DNA from: Salipaludibacillus daqingensis
Lineage (GTDB): Bacteria; Bacillota; Bacilli; Bacillales; Salisediminibacteriaceae
DNA: 64,000 bases
Assembly (NCBI RefSeq): GCF_029891575.1
Contig: NZ_JARZHF010000013.1
Span: 1-64,000 of the forward strand
Direction of reading: 5' to 3'
Below the pieces are notes generated by a model that was given only the letters and a program-made list of their open reading frames with translations, made no database searches and had not been told where the DNA came from. Each line of letters starts with the position of its first letter. Within the stretch, counting starts at the first letter, position 1. Shown one piece after another: positions 44,999 to 53,063 of this stretch. The position numbers were made by a program, and so were the translations under genes.

Positions 44999-45048
44999 TT
45001 GACAATGTCATTATAATCATATATTGTTTGTAAGTACTTACTTACAAA
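44999..45048 (+). promoter_or_regulatory. Promoter and TetR-type operator of MMPL operon
   Basis: TTGACA at 44999-45004 is a perfect -35, and TATTGT at 45022-45027 (17-base spacer) or TATATT at 45020-45025 is the -10. Directly after it lies a perfect palindrome: TTTGTAAGTA and TACTTACAAA on either side of CT (45027-45048). The GTAAGTA/TACTTAC core is typical for TetR repressors. The TetR gene at 47564 closes the operon. Confidence 0.72.
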
Positions 45049-45111
45049 CAAAACGATGTATTGATTCAAAGAATTGTCACTAGGAATAGAAAAGGGGGGG
45101 GGATGTAACAA

Positions 45112-46152
45112 ATGAAAAGTTTATTGAATAGATGGTTGATCCGTCATCCAGTGAAAAGTGTTATTTATATGATCTTACTCATCATATTGTTGCTGACTGG
45201 TGTACCATTTATTGAAATGGCCACTGGTAATGACACGTTAGTAGAAACAGATACGGATGTATATCAAGATAACGAAATGTTAGCCGAGGAGTTCGGTGGT
45301 GAATCGGTAATTATCCTTTTTGAAGCTGAAAATATTGAAACATTGTTTTCAGTTGATAATCTAGGTGTTCTTGAGAAGTTGACGACGTTTGCTAAGGAGG
45401 AATCTGAAGTAATTCATAGCATTGTCAGCCCGTATACAGTATTAGATCAGATATTTACAAAACGTCGACAGGAAATAGAATCGGGATTGGGAGAAATGGA
45501 GGATGGTCTAGAAGAACTGGCTGAAAAAATGGAGCAATCTAATGAGCAGTCGCCAGAACATATACGACAGGTAATAACAGAGTTTAACCAGTTAAAGTCC
45601 CAAAGTGGTGCATTTCATGAAGGGATCCCGAGGGATCAAGAGACACTTGATCAAATACTTTACGAAGACGGGGAGATCAAAAGTACGTTTCGAGATATGA
45701 CTATTGATGATCAGTTTATGACGATGATAATTACATTCAAAGGGAACATTGATGATAATGATAAAAGTGATTTTGTCGCAAGTTTACATGATGCGGTAGA
45801 TGATCGAAATATAACAGATATGGAGATGATTATTTCAGGCAAGCCAGTACTTGATGATGATATTCGTGATTCGATGCAGGAAAGCATTCAAATAATGTTG
45901 GTGATGTCATCTGGGTTCATGATTATTATTCTTTTTGTCGTTTTTCCAGTGAGGTGGCGTTTGTTACCGTTAGTAATCATTCTGATTGCACTCGTAGGAA
46001 CAGTTGGCCTAATGGGGTGGATCGGTGTTCCAATCACGATGGTGTCTATGGCTGTATTCCCAATTTTAATTGGACTCGGTATTGATTATGCCATTCAGTT
46101 TCAAAGTCGATACAGTGAAGATTTAAGAGAGGAGGACGAAACAAATGAGTAG
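45112..46152 (+). CDS. MMPL/RND-type exporter, N-terminal half (split gene)
   Basis: The 346-residue product covers TM1, the first extracellular domain and TM2-TM4 of an MMPL-type RND protein; TM4 has the family's GLGIDYAIQFQSRY. The reading frame then ends in the cytosolic loop (TAG 46150-46152). The second half is encoded by the overlapping next gene. Each half is well conserved, so they may work together. A run of nine G's lies in the ribosome site before ATG 45112. The likely substrate is a lipid or hydrophobic drug. Confidence 0.8.
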   Translation: MKSLLNRWLIRHPVKSVIYMILLIILLLTGVPFIEMATGNDTLVETDTDVYQDNEMLAEEFGGESVIILFEAENIETLFSVDNLGVLEKLTTFAKEESEVIHSIVSPYTVLDQIFTKRRQEIESGLGEMEDGLEELAEKMEQSNEQSPEHIRQVITEFNQLKSQSGAFHEGIPRDQETLDQILYEDGEIKSTFRDMTIDDQFMTMIITFKGNIDDNDKSDFVASLHDAVDDRNITDMEMIISGKPVLDDDIRDSMQESIQIMLVMSSGFMIIILFVVFPVRWRLLPLVIILIALVGTVGLMGWIGVPITMVSMAVFPILIGLGIDYAIQFQSRYSEDLREEDETNE

Positions 46153-47539
46153 ATTAACGAGTCAAAAAATCGAAGCAAGGAAACGACTGAAGACAACAGT
46201 TAATCAGATGATTCCTGCCGTTTTGACTGCCCTTGTAGCGACAGCTCTTGGATTTATTGCTTTATATACTTCTCCTGTGCCAATGATTCAAGATTTTGGG
46301 AAAATGCTGACAATAGGTATGACTATCAGTTTTATTGTTGGTATATTTATCTTAATTCCTCTCTTATTTATCCGAGATGGATATTTTGTAAGAAATAATG
46401 ACTCTCAAAAGTCGCAAAAAAATCGATCTATTTCGAAGATGGATGTTATTTTGCGTAGATGGACGAATATAGTCGGAAAATTAAAATGGGTGATTCTTAT
46501 CGTTTCAATTGTTGCAGCAAGTGTTGGTGTCTACTTAGATCTTGATGCAAAGGCAGAAACCGATGTGGAGTCATTTATGCCACAAGAGTCACAAGCACTA
46601 ATGAATATTGAAACTGTTCGAAATGTTCTTGGTACAACGGAACAAGTATCAATTGTGTACGAAAGTGAAAACGTTTTGGCTGAAGAAACAATGCAGTGGG
46701 TTGATGATCTAGGGGGGGATTTAGAAGAAGAGTTTTTCAATGAAATCGTTACAGTACAATCGCTACCAGCAGTATTAGAGAGTACCGGTGAAATGGATGG
46801 AAAAGAAAAGTTTGGTAGAGATGTACTAGATTCCTTGCCAACTGATCAACGTGATCGTCTCGTTAATCCCTCTATGACAAAAGGGGTTCTCCACATTGGA
46901 ATAGAAAAATTACCTACGGAAGATTTGGAAATATTTATTGAGGACTTAGGAATCTTTATAGAAGAGGAACGAATTGGGGGTGTGGAGACAACGATTACTG
47001 GTCAATCAGTTGTAGACTTAGAAATGGTTTCTGCACTAACATCTGGTCGATATCAAATGACACTCCTTGGTATGGCTTTTGTGTTTCTTGGATTGTTCGC
47101 TTTTTATCGAAGTCCAATAAAAGCGCTGTTACCACTTTTTCCGATAGTATTGATCGTTGGCTGGTCTGGTCTTGCTGTTTCTTTACTTGGTATAGAATAT
47201 ACACCTCTTACTGCAACGTTAGGAGCACTCATCATCGGTATTGGAACAGAATTTACAATTTTGTTAATGGAGCGCTATTACGAAGAGCGAAAAAATGGTG
47301 AATTAAACTTACGTGCTATTTTGATTGCCAATCAGAAAGTAGGAAAGGCAATTCTTGCTTCTGCTTTGACCACCCTTGGTGGTTTTAGTGCACTTCTTAT
47401 TTCTGACTTTGAAATTTTGAGTAATTTTGGTATGATGACGTTGATAAACATCGCATTGGCCGTCGTTAGTACCTTAGTTGTCATGCCCGCCCTTTTGATG
47501 ATTGTAGGGAGATGGATTAATGTAAAATCAGTGTCATGA
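46145..47539 (+). CDS. MMPL/RND-type exporter, C-terminal half (split gene)
   Basis: The 464-residue product starts in the cytosolic loop and covers TM5-TM6 (VLTALVATALGFIALYTSPVPM), then a second six-helix unit with its own large extracellular domain; TM10 has IGIGTEFTILLMERYYEER. ATG 46145 has a perfect GGAGG (46131-46135) nine bases upstream and overlaps the first half's stop by 8 bases. The two halves add up to about 810 residues, a full MMPL protein. Either a genuine split with coupled translation or a frameshift mutation. Confidence 0.78.
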   Translation: MSRLTSQKIEARKRLKTTVNQMIPAVLTALVATALGFIALYTSPVPMIQDFGKMLTIGMTISFIVGIFILIPLLFIRDGYFVRNNDSQKSQKNRSISKMDVILRRWTNIVGKLKWVILIVSIVAASVGVYLDLDAKAETDVESFMPQESQALMNIETVRNVLGTTEQVSIVYESENVLAEETMQWVDDLGGDLEEEFFNEIVTVQSLPAVLESTGEMDGKEKFGRDVLDSLPTDQRDRLVNPSMTKGVLHIGIEKLPTEDLEIFIEDLGIFIEEERIGGVETTITGQSVVDLEMVSALTSGRYQMTLLGMAFVFLGLFAFYRSPIKALLPLFPIVLIVGWSGLAVSLLGIEYTPLTATLGALIIGIGTEFTILLMERYYEERKNGELNLRAILIANQKVGKAILASALTTLGGFSALLISDFEILSNFGMMTLINIALAVVSTLVVMPALLMIVGRWINVKSVS

Positions 47540-47563
47540 CAATAAGAGATTGAAGGGGATAAC

Positions 47564-48124
47564 TTGAAAGATAAAAAAGACCAAATCATCCATGCTGCAA
47601 TCGAAGTGTTCATTCGTAAAGGATTACAAGCAACAACTCAAGAATTAGCAAATGAAGCAAATGTAGCTGAAGTTACGCTATATCGTAAATTTGGCAACAA
47701 GCAACAATTGTTCGTCACTGTACTTAAATCAGTTATCGAAAACAAGTTTTCTAGTCAATTAATGAAACAAGCTAAAACAAGTGATTCACAAAAGTTTTTG
47801 CGGGAACTGATCGATAATCGATTAGATGTGCTTTCTCGGCACCAAGCTCTTGTTAAAATGCTTATTTCTGAAAGTTTAATGGGGCATTTGCCTCCAGAAA
47901 TTGATTTACCGGAGATTATTTTTGCCACATTAAAAGAAGGGATTGTTCTTCATGCTGAGCATAAGGAACAAACTATTGATGCAGAAACGCTTGCTAGGCA
48001 ACTGAGTGGAATATTTTTAAGCCATCTCATCTTACCATCTAGTAAAGCTTATCATGAACTTTCGGAAGAAGAAAAAAATCTCCTTTTAGACCGATATGTT
48101 TCGTCTATGATTGGCAACATATAA
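47564..48124 (+). CDS. TetR/AcrR family regulator of MMPL operon
   Basis: The 186-residue product has the TetR helix-turn-helix (TTQELANEANVAEVTLYRKF) followed by a helical C-terminal domain. TTG 47564 is preceded by GAAGGGG. As the last gene of the MMPL operon it probably represses it by binding the palindrome at 45027-45048 until an exported compound releases it. A terminator follows. Confidence 0.88.
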   Translation: MKDKKDQIIHAAIEVFIRKGLQATTQELANEANVAEVTLYRKFGNKQQLFVTVLKSVIENKFSSQLMKQAKTSDSQKFLRELIDNRLDVLSRHQALVKMLISESLMGHLPPEIDLPEIIFATLKEGIVLHAEHKEQTIDAETLARQLSGIFLSHLILPSSKAYHELSEEEKNLLLDRYVSSMIGNI

Positions 48125-48137
48125 GAGAATTTTTTTG

Positions 48138-48164
48138 AAAACGAGCCAATTGGTTCGTTTTTTT
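48138..48164 (+). terminator. Terminator of MMPL operon
   Basis: AAAACGAGCC pairs with GGTTCGTTTT (one G-T pair) around AATT, followed by T's. Confidence 0.8.
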
Positions 48165-48341
48165 GCGAAGTAATATATTTTTCAAATCTGAACTGAAAAA
48201 ATAAGAGTATAGTAATAAAGTCAAATTCGTTTCGAGATTCCCGTTCTTTTTTTGATATAATGAAGAAAAGAATTCATTTTAGTGATCACTCGCTGAATAA
48301 GGTTATGGTTAGCCTTCTAGGCATGAAAAGAAGGGATAGCT

Positions 48342-50135
48342 ATGTTAGTAATTGTAAAAAGAAGTTTACAAGACTTTTATCTTTCTTATAAAAAATATGT
48401 AGCTTTTGCATTAATCTATATGTTGATGACAAGTTTTCTGTTCGTTCCAGTCATTTCATTTTTATTTAATCGTATGTTAAAAGCATTCGGTTCGGGTTCT
48501 CTTCTCAATGCTGAAGTGTATCGTATCGGTTTAAGCACGGTCGGTTTAATAGGATTGCTGATTATTAGTTTCTTAACAGTAGTTATTTTCTTTATTGAAT
48601 TTGGTGTGATGATTATTATCGCACAACAAACCTACTTTAAAAGAGATGTTCTCGTTTCAGAAGCATTGGTAACAACAGTGAAGAAACTACCTGCTTTACT
48701 TGGATTTGGAATGATCCAGCTTATGGTCATTTTCTTCATGATTCTTCCGTTTATTGATTCACCAGTGTTTCCGGCTTTGTTAGATTTTAATATACCGATT
48801 ATTCTAACGAGCCAATTCTACTCTATGTCAACAGTCGCAATGATTCTATTTTTAATCATGTTTCTCATGGCAGTCTTCTTTTTAACAAGATTAATATTCA
48901 CACTTCACTTCATTTTTATTGAACAAAAGTCTGTATGGAATGCCATGAAAGAAAGCTGGAAGTTTACAAAATATAAAAAAGTGTACATCATCGTAAATGT
49001 TCTATTGCTAAATCTCGTCATATTCGTATCTGGTTTTTTAATCATTACCATTCTGTCCTATATACCAAACGTGGCAGATACTATTTTTGTTAGTCAAATC
49101 ATCGAGAATTATTTGATTACATTTTCCAGTTTTATGGCGCTAATTATTTCTTTGCTCTTTATTCCATTGAACATCATTATTTTGACGAATTTATATTATC
49201 ATTTTAAAAATCAGCAAGGCAGAGGCGAATCAGTCAAAAATAAATTAATCGTCTATCCATCGAAGAGATTAGCAAAGGTTGAAAATGGACTGACTGGATT
49301 TTTCGCAAAAAGAAAATACTCACTTGTAGCTGTAATCTTTATCTATGTCACGACAGTGTTTGCATTAAATTATACGGTGAATGATCAACTTGTATATCTA
49401 AAGTGGAATGTGCAAGTAGCTGCTCATAGAGGGGATTTACAAAATGCACCAGAAAATTCGTTAAGTAGCATCGAATCAGCTTTAGAAAAAGGTGTCGATG
49501 CCATTGAAATCGATGTTATGTTAACATCTGATGGTGTCATCGTGTTAAATCATGATCCAACACTCAGACGGGTTGCAGATATGCCCGACAGAGTGGAAGA
49601 AATGCCCTATGTAGAAGTGGCCGAAGTAGATATTGGCAGCCAGTTTTCAGAGGAGTTTATTGGAGAAACGATTCCCACATTAGACGAAGCTTTGGACCTT
49701 TTGCAAGATGAACCAGTTACTGTGATCATTGATATTAAACTTCAAGATCTTACGCGAAGCAATGAAATGGCAAAAAGTATCGTTGAATTAGTTGAAAAAT
49801 ATGAAATGGAAGATAACGCATATGTTCAAGCGTTCGATTATGAACCACTTCAAGAAGTGCGTAAAGAGAATAGTGAAATTAAAATTGGTATAATCCTTTA
49901 TTTAGTGGCTGGAGGGTTAGATAGTTTAGACGTCGATTTTTACACAATTAGACAAACGATGTTGACCGAACGATTTATAGAAACCGCGAAAGCTCAAGAT
50001 CGAGAAGTATGGGTCTGGACGGTTAATCTTCCAAGAAACATACGAGAAGTACTCAAATATGACATTGACGGCATCATTACAGATTACCCAGTAAGAGTTC
50101 AGCGCATGACAGGAATTGAAATGGTCCAGGATTGA
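48342..50135 (+). CDS. Membrane glycerophosphodiester phosphodiesterase
   Basis: The 597-residue product has a GPDPase membrane domain with about seven helices (1-345) and a C-terminal extracellular GDPD domain. The latter shows AAHRGDLQNAPENS, AIEIDVMLTSDGVIVLNHDP and, near the end, DIDGIITDYP. The catalytic His pair and the Glu/Asp metal ligands are present. It hydrolyses glycerophosphodiesters, probably from lipids or lipoteichoic acid, to glycerol-3-phosphate. AAGGGATAG lies before ATG 48342. It stands alone. Confidence 0.88.
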   Translation: MLVIVKRSLQDFYLSYKKYVAFALIYMLMTSFLFVPVISFLFNRMLKAFGSGSLLNAEVYRIGLSTVGLIGLLIISFLTVVIFFIEFGVMIIIAQQTYFKRDVLVSEALVTTVKKLPALLGFGMIQLMVIFFMILPFIDSPVFPALLDFNIPIILTSQFYSMSTVAMILFLIMFLMAVFFLTRLIFTLHFIFIEQKSVWNAMKESWKFTKYKKVYIIVNVLLLNLVIFVSGFLIITILSYIPNVADTIFVSQIIENYLITFSSFMALIISLLFIPLNIIILTNLYYHFKNQQGRGESVKNKLIVYPSKRLAKVENGLTGFFAKRKYSLVAVIFIYVTTVFALNYTVNDQLVYLKWNVQVAAHRGDLQNAPENSLSSIESALEKGVDAIEIDVMLTSDGVIVLNHDPTLRRVADMPDRVEEMPYVEVAEVDIGSQFSEEFIGETIPTLDEALDLLQDEPVTVIIDIKLQDLTRSNEMAKSIVELVEKYEMEDNAYVQAFDYEPLQEVRKENSEIKIGIILYLVAGGLDSLDVDFYTIRQTMLTERFIETAKAQDREVWVWTVNLPRNIREVLKYDIDGIITDYPVRVQRMTGIEMVQD

Positions 50136-50234
50136 TGTGTAGGTGATGCGCAGGGACGGTTCGGGACTGCTGAAAAAGTCAATTTACCAATATTAAAATG
50201 CATGATAATCCAATTTGACTTATTACAGAGGTAG

Positions 50235-50355
50235 TTGATGAGACTGGAGCAAGCGAGACTCCTGCGGAAAAGGAAGTCAGTCAAGACCCTGCAGGGAAAG
50301 CCCGAAGCGGCTTGACGACTTCTCCGCGGAAAGCGAGTTTGCGCAGGGCTCGTCA
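50235..50355. repeat. Dispersed GC-rich Bacillus-type repeat, copy B
   Basis: A GC-rich block with GACTCCTGCGGAAAAGGAAG, GACCCTGCAGGGAAAGCCCG and TCTCCGCGGAAAGCGAGTTT, the same repeat family as near 39690-39815. Such imperfect repeats are scattered between genes in many Bacillaceae. Boundaries are approximate. Confidence 0.55.
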
Positions 50356-50511
50356 ACCTCTTTATGCGGCTCACCTTATAATTTTAATAACGTTTCTGAA
50401 AATATAACACTTTTTCACTGGTCTCGGACGGTTCTCGTTCGGCATTAATGATTTTTTTGCTGTGAAGTATAGAAGAATAGCTTGGATTGATTCGATAGTG
50501 ATTAAAGAGAC

Positions 50512-50544
50512 AAAAAAGAAGGTGAATGAACCACCTTCTTTTTT
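50512..50544. terminator. Bidirectional terminator
   Basis: AAAAAAGAAGGTG pairs with CACCTTCTTTTTT around a 7-base loop, with T's on both strands. It ends the DUF302 gene on the minus strand. Confidence 0.8.
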
Positions 50545-50554
50545 GATATGATTT

Positions 50555-51034
50555 CTATTTAATAACAGACTCAAGGATTTCTTCTGTTTCTTGTGCGGCT
50601 TTTTGCATTACATCGTCAATTGTACCGCCAAAAGGTTTCGCCATAAGGCTAGAATTCATTCGAGTAATATATGTTGTCCCATCACTTTTTTCATAAAATG
50701 AAATTCGACAAGGCATCAATGGTGATACAAGTCTTTCATCATCAAGTGCAAGAATTTCAGCTGAGTATTTAGAAGAACAAAGTTCATAAATTTTAATTGG
50801 AATGACTTCATGACCGTGTCCATCTAAAATTTCTTGCATATCATGTGTGCCAGCTACACTCCATCCTGCCTCTTCCACTGCATTTTCAAAAACTTCAATC
50901 GTTTCGTCAAAATCATATTTACTCTCATCTTCATGCATCATGATGGTTGGTCCCGCCTGAAAAGCAAAAATAAGCATAGAAATAAGACTGATGATGACCC
51001 CAATTAGAATACCAATACCAATATTTTTTTTCAT
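50555..51034 (-). CDS. DUF302 domain protein with membrane anchor
   Basis: The 159-residue product has one N-terminal membrane segment (about 5-26) and a DUF302 domain (VFENAVEEAGWSVAGTHDMQ ... CRISFYEKSDGTTYI). DUF302 is a small alpha-beta fold of unknown role often linked to thiol or sulphur stress and Fnr-type regulators. ATG 51034 has AGGAGG upstream. The gene lies next to and downstream of the Crp/Fnr regulator, with a palindromic FNR-like site between them. Confidence 0.78.
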   Translation of the reverse strand: MKKNIGIGILIGVIISLISMLIFAFQAGPTIMMHEDESKYDFDETIEVFENAVEEAGWSVAGTHDMQEILDGHGHEVIPIKIYELCSSKYSAEILALDDERLVSPLMPCRISFYEKSDGTTYITRMNSSLMAKPFGGTIDDVMQKAAQETEEILESVIK

Positions 51035-51100
51035 TTTAATTCCTCCTATGTTCATTCTGTTAAAGTTGACATCCATTAAATGAATTGTTTATTCATTCAA

Positions 51101-51159
51101 AGTATGACCTTAACTAAAGAATACACGGATAGGAAAAAAGGTTCTGTGACTAAATCACA
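51101..51159 (-). promoter_or_regulatory. FNR/CRP-like box and -10 upstream of DUF302 gene
   Basis: TGTGA-CTAAA-TCACA (51145-51159) is a perfect TGTGA/TCACA palindrome with a 5-base spacer; Fnr sites usually have 6. On the minus strand CATACT (51106-51101) is a possible -10, placing the box near -58. The likely binder is the regulator encoded at 51202-51876. Confidence 0.5.
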
Positions 51160-51201
51160 TAAGCAATGAATTATATAAAATCACTATTATGTAAAGCAGT
51201 T

Positions 51202-51876
51202 TCATAACAGCTCTTCCAAGGAATTTCGGTCAATGACTTTTATAGACCCTCTTGATATCTGAACAATATTTTTCGCAGCAAATTTCTTTAACGTTCTGCT
51301 TACTACTTCACGAGCTGTTCCTATTTCATAGGCAATATTTTCGTGGGTTAATTTATAAACGAAGTTTGGTTTTTCCTCTGTTAAGGAGTATAAAAAGGAA
51401 GCAACTCTTTTGTCCATGTTATCAAAAGTGATCGTTTCAACAACGGACATGATGTCATGCATTCGCTCAAATGTTTTTGCGAATATAAATTTTTGGAAAG
51501 CTCCGTTTTGAGATAACAACTTTTTAAAAATTTTTGCCGGAACTGCAACAACCTCGATGTCTTTCTCTACTTGAGCCATTGCATTAAACTCCATATCCGT
51601 CATGATACAAGAAGCGGTCATGAGGCACGTCTCTCCTTCACCCATGCGATACAATGTGATTTCTCTGCCTTCCTCAGATAATTTATATACTCTAATTACT
51701 CCTTTTAAAATAAAAAAAATATGAAGACAATGGAATCCTTCACCCATCAAAATTTGATCTTTCTCCATTTGAGAAAAAGTCATATGATTTTGAGTTAACT
51801 TTTCTTCCTCTCCTGTCATTTCATTGAAAAATGGAAATAGTTTTTGAGCTTTTTCGAGTGTATGTTCGTTTATCAT
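51202..51876 (-). CDS. Crp/Fnr family transcriptional regulator
   Basis: The 224-residue product has a cyclic-nucleotide-binding-like beta barrel (about 25-125) and a C-terminal winged helix with THENIAYEIGTAREVVSRTL. Within the barrel, CLMTASC has two cysteines six apart, and another Cys lies at about residue 50; no Fnr-type [4Fe-4S] cluster pattern is seen at either end. GGAGGG lies before the ATG. It probably controls the DUF302 gene. Confidence 0.86.
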   Translation of the reverse strand: MINEHTLEKAQKLFPFFNEMTGEEEKLTQNHMTFSQMEKDQILMGEGFHCLHIFFILKGVIRVYKLSEEGREITLYRMGEGETCLMTASCIMTDMEFNAMAQVEKDIEVVAVPAKIFKKLLSQNGAFQKFIFAKTFERMHDIMSVVETITFDNMDKRVASFLYSLTEEKPNFVYKLTHENIAYEIGTAREVVSRTLKKFAAKNIVQISRGSIKVIDRNSLEELL

Positions 51877-52566
51877 TTTGTACCCTCCAAAAACGATGAT
51901 TGTATTTATCTGTTCTCCGAGTTAACTCGATAATTTGTTAACGAAACGATCCACAACTTTTTCTGTAACAACCTATAACATAGCTTTTTGAAAAAAAACG
52001 GGTTTTCTGACTATTTATATTATTTTATATTATACCGAAAATAATGCGTTTAGGCTTAGAAGAAGCTTTAGTGAAATCAATACAAATTGGGAAATTTTAA
52101 TGGACTGTAGGAGTATTTGATTGAAATTTACATGATTCTAAACAAAGAGGATATAGTTTGTGAAAAATATACCTCTTGGTGAACTAGAACAACGTTTTGA
52201 AGAACTAAGTAAAAATGATAACATTCATGGGTAAACTTGATCCAGGCATGGAGAAGAATCTGGAAATGGAAATTGTACCGAATCGCTGTGCCGTTCGATA
52301 AAAAGGTTACTTTTAGCGTGCTTAGGACTACCCTTCATACATAGTGTTAAAGGGTTTTTTGTTGATTGATAACTAAGGAGGAATGATTGTGAATAGATCA
52401 CTTTATTAGAAAAAAGGTGAGCTGAGGCAAACCTATAGCAAATTTAGAATCTGGAACGTCAAGGAAAGATTGGTTGTGACAAACAGAACTTCAAATTCCA
52501 GTAGAGAAAAAAGATGTGTAGGAGCGATTCTTAAAGGGGTAAATGGTAAATTGGAAGTTACGCCAC

Positions 52567-52614
52567 AAAAACCGACCTGAAAGTGATTGTAACTCACGGT
52601 CAGGTCGGTTTTTA
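52567..52614. terminator. Strong terminator
   Basis: AAAAACCGACCTGA pairs perfectly with TCAGGTCGGTTTTT around a 19-base loop. No intact gene lies directly before it on either strand. Confidence 0.7.
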
Positions 52615-52883
52615 CATCGTAGATAAGCATATTTTTGGTGTACGTATTGTGTCAATGCAATCAACTAGTGCAATTGTTACCTCTGTTAATCTCCAAATTA
52701 ATTTGTCCTCAAATCTTGCATACGCTAATCTTTCCAACTAGCTAATAACTTGACTTTGAAAGCGGTTACATATAAAATTTAGTTAAATGTTTACAATAGT
52801 GCAAATAGTGCATACGTTAGAGTTTTTCATAGTTAATCCTCATAAGTCAAAGCTTATGCATCAAACTTTGTTCTAGTATTGAT

Positions 52884-52938
52884 AGTGCCAGACCTCCAAT
52901 TCATTAAAAATGGAATTAATGGAGATCAGGCACTTTTG
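52884..52938 (+). terminator. Terminator-like hairpin upstream of fdh
   Basis: AGTGCC pairs with GGCACT, with extra inner pairing (CTCCA with TGGAG), followed by TTTTG. It ends 126 bases before the fdh start. Confidence 0.55.
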
Positions 52939-53063
52939 TTGTTTTTCAGACGAGAAGGCTTTAAAGGAATTAACGGTATATGTTTGCTGGAGGTATTCTT
53001 CTATAACAAGGTTTTGTCCACATCCATTTCCTAGATGAATAGAAAAAGAGAGGAGAGGTTAGT

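Larger units (their letters stand above)
44502..45111. other. Intergenic region between methyltransferase and MMPL genes
   Basis: 610 bases. It holds a terminator-like hairpin (44800-44840) and, at the right end, the promoter and palindromic operator of the MMPL operon. Several short frames on both strands lack ribosome sites. Confidence 0.4.
50136..50554. other. Repeat-rich intergenic region
   Basis: 419 bases. It contains two copies of the GGGACGGTTC motif (50153-50162 and 50426-50436), the GC-rich repeat copy B (about 50235-50355) and the bidirectional terminator at 50512-50544. No gene is supported. Confidence 0.45.
51877..53063. other. Long intergenic region before formate dehydrogenase
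   Basis: 1187 bases without a supported gene. It holds two terminators (52567-52614 and 52884-52938) and a weaker hairpin near 52331-52362. A 24-codon frame at 52158 (GTG, with AGAGGA upstream) and a 55-codon frame near 52409-52579 without a start may be gene remnants. No riboswitch was recognised; fdh promoter signals are not obvious. Confidence 0.4.

Noticed and set aside
52158-52232. A 24-codon frame with AGAGGA upstream in the fdh-upstream region
   Set aside because: Very short, no terminator directly after it and no recognisable feature; kept only as a possible remnant.
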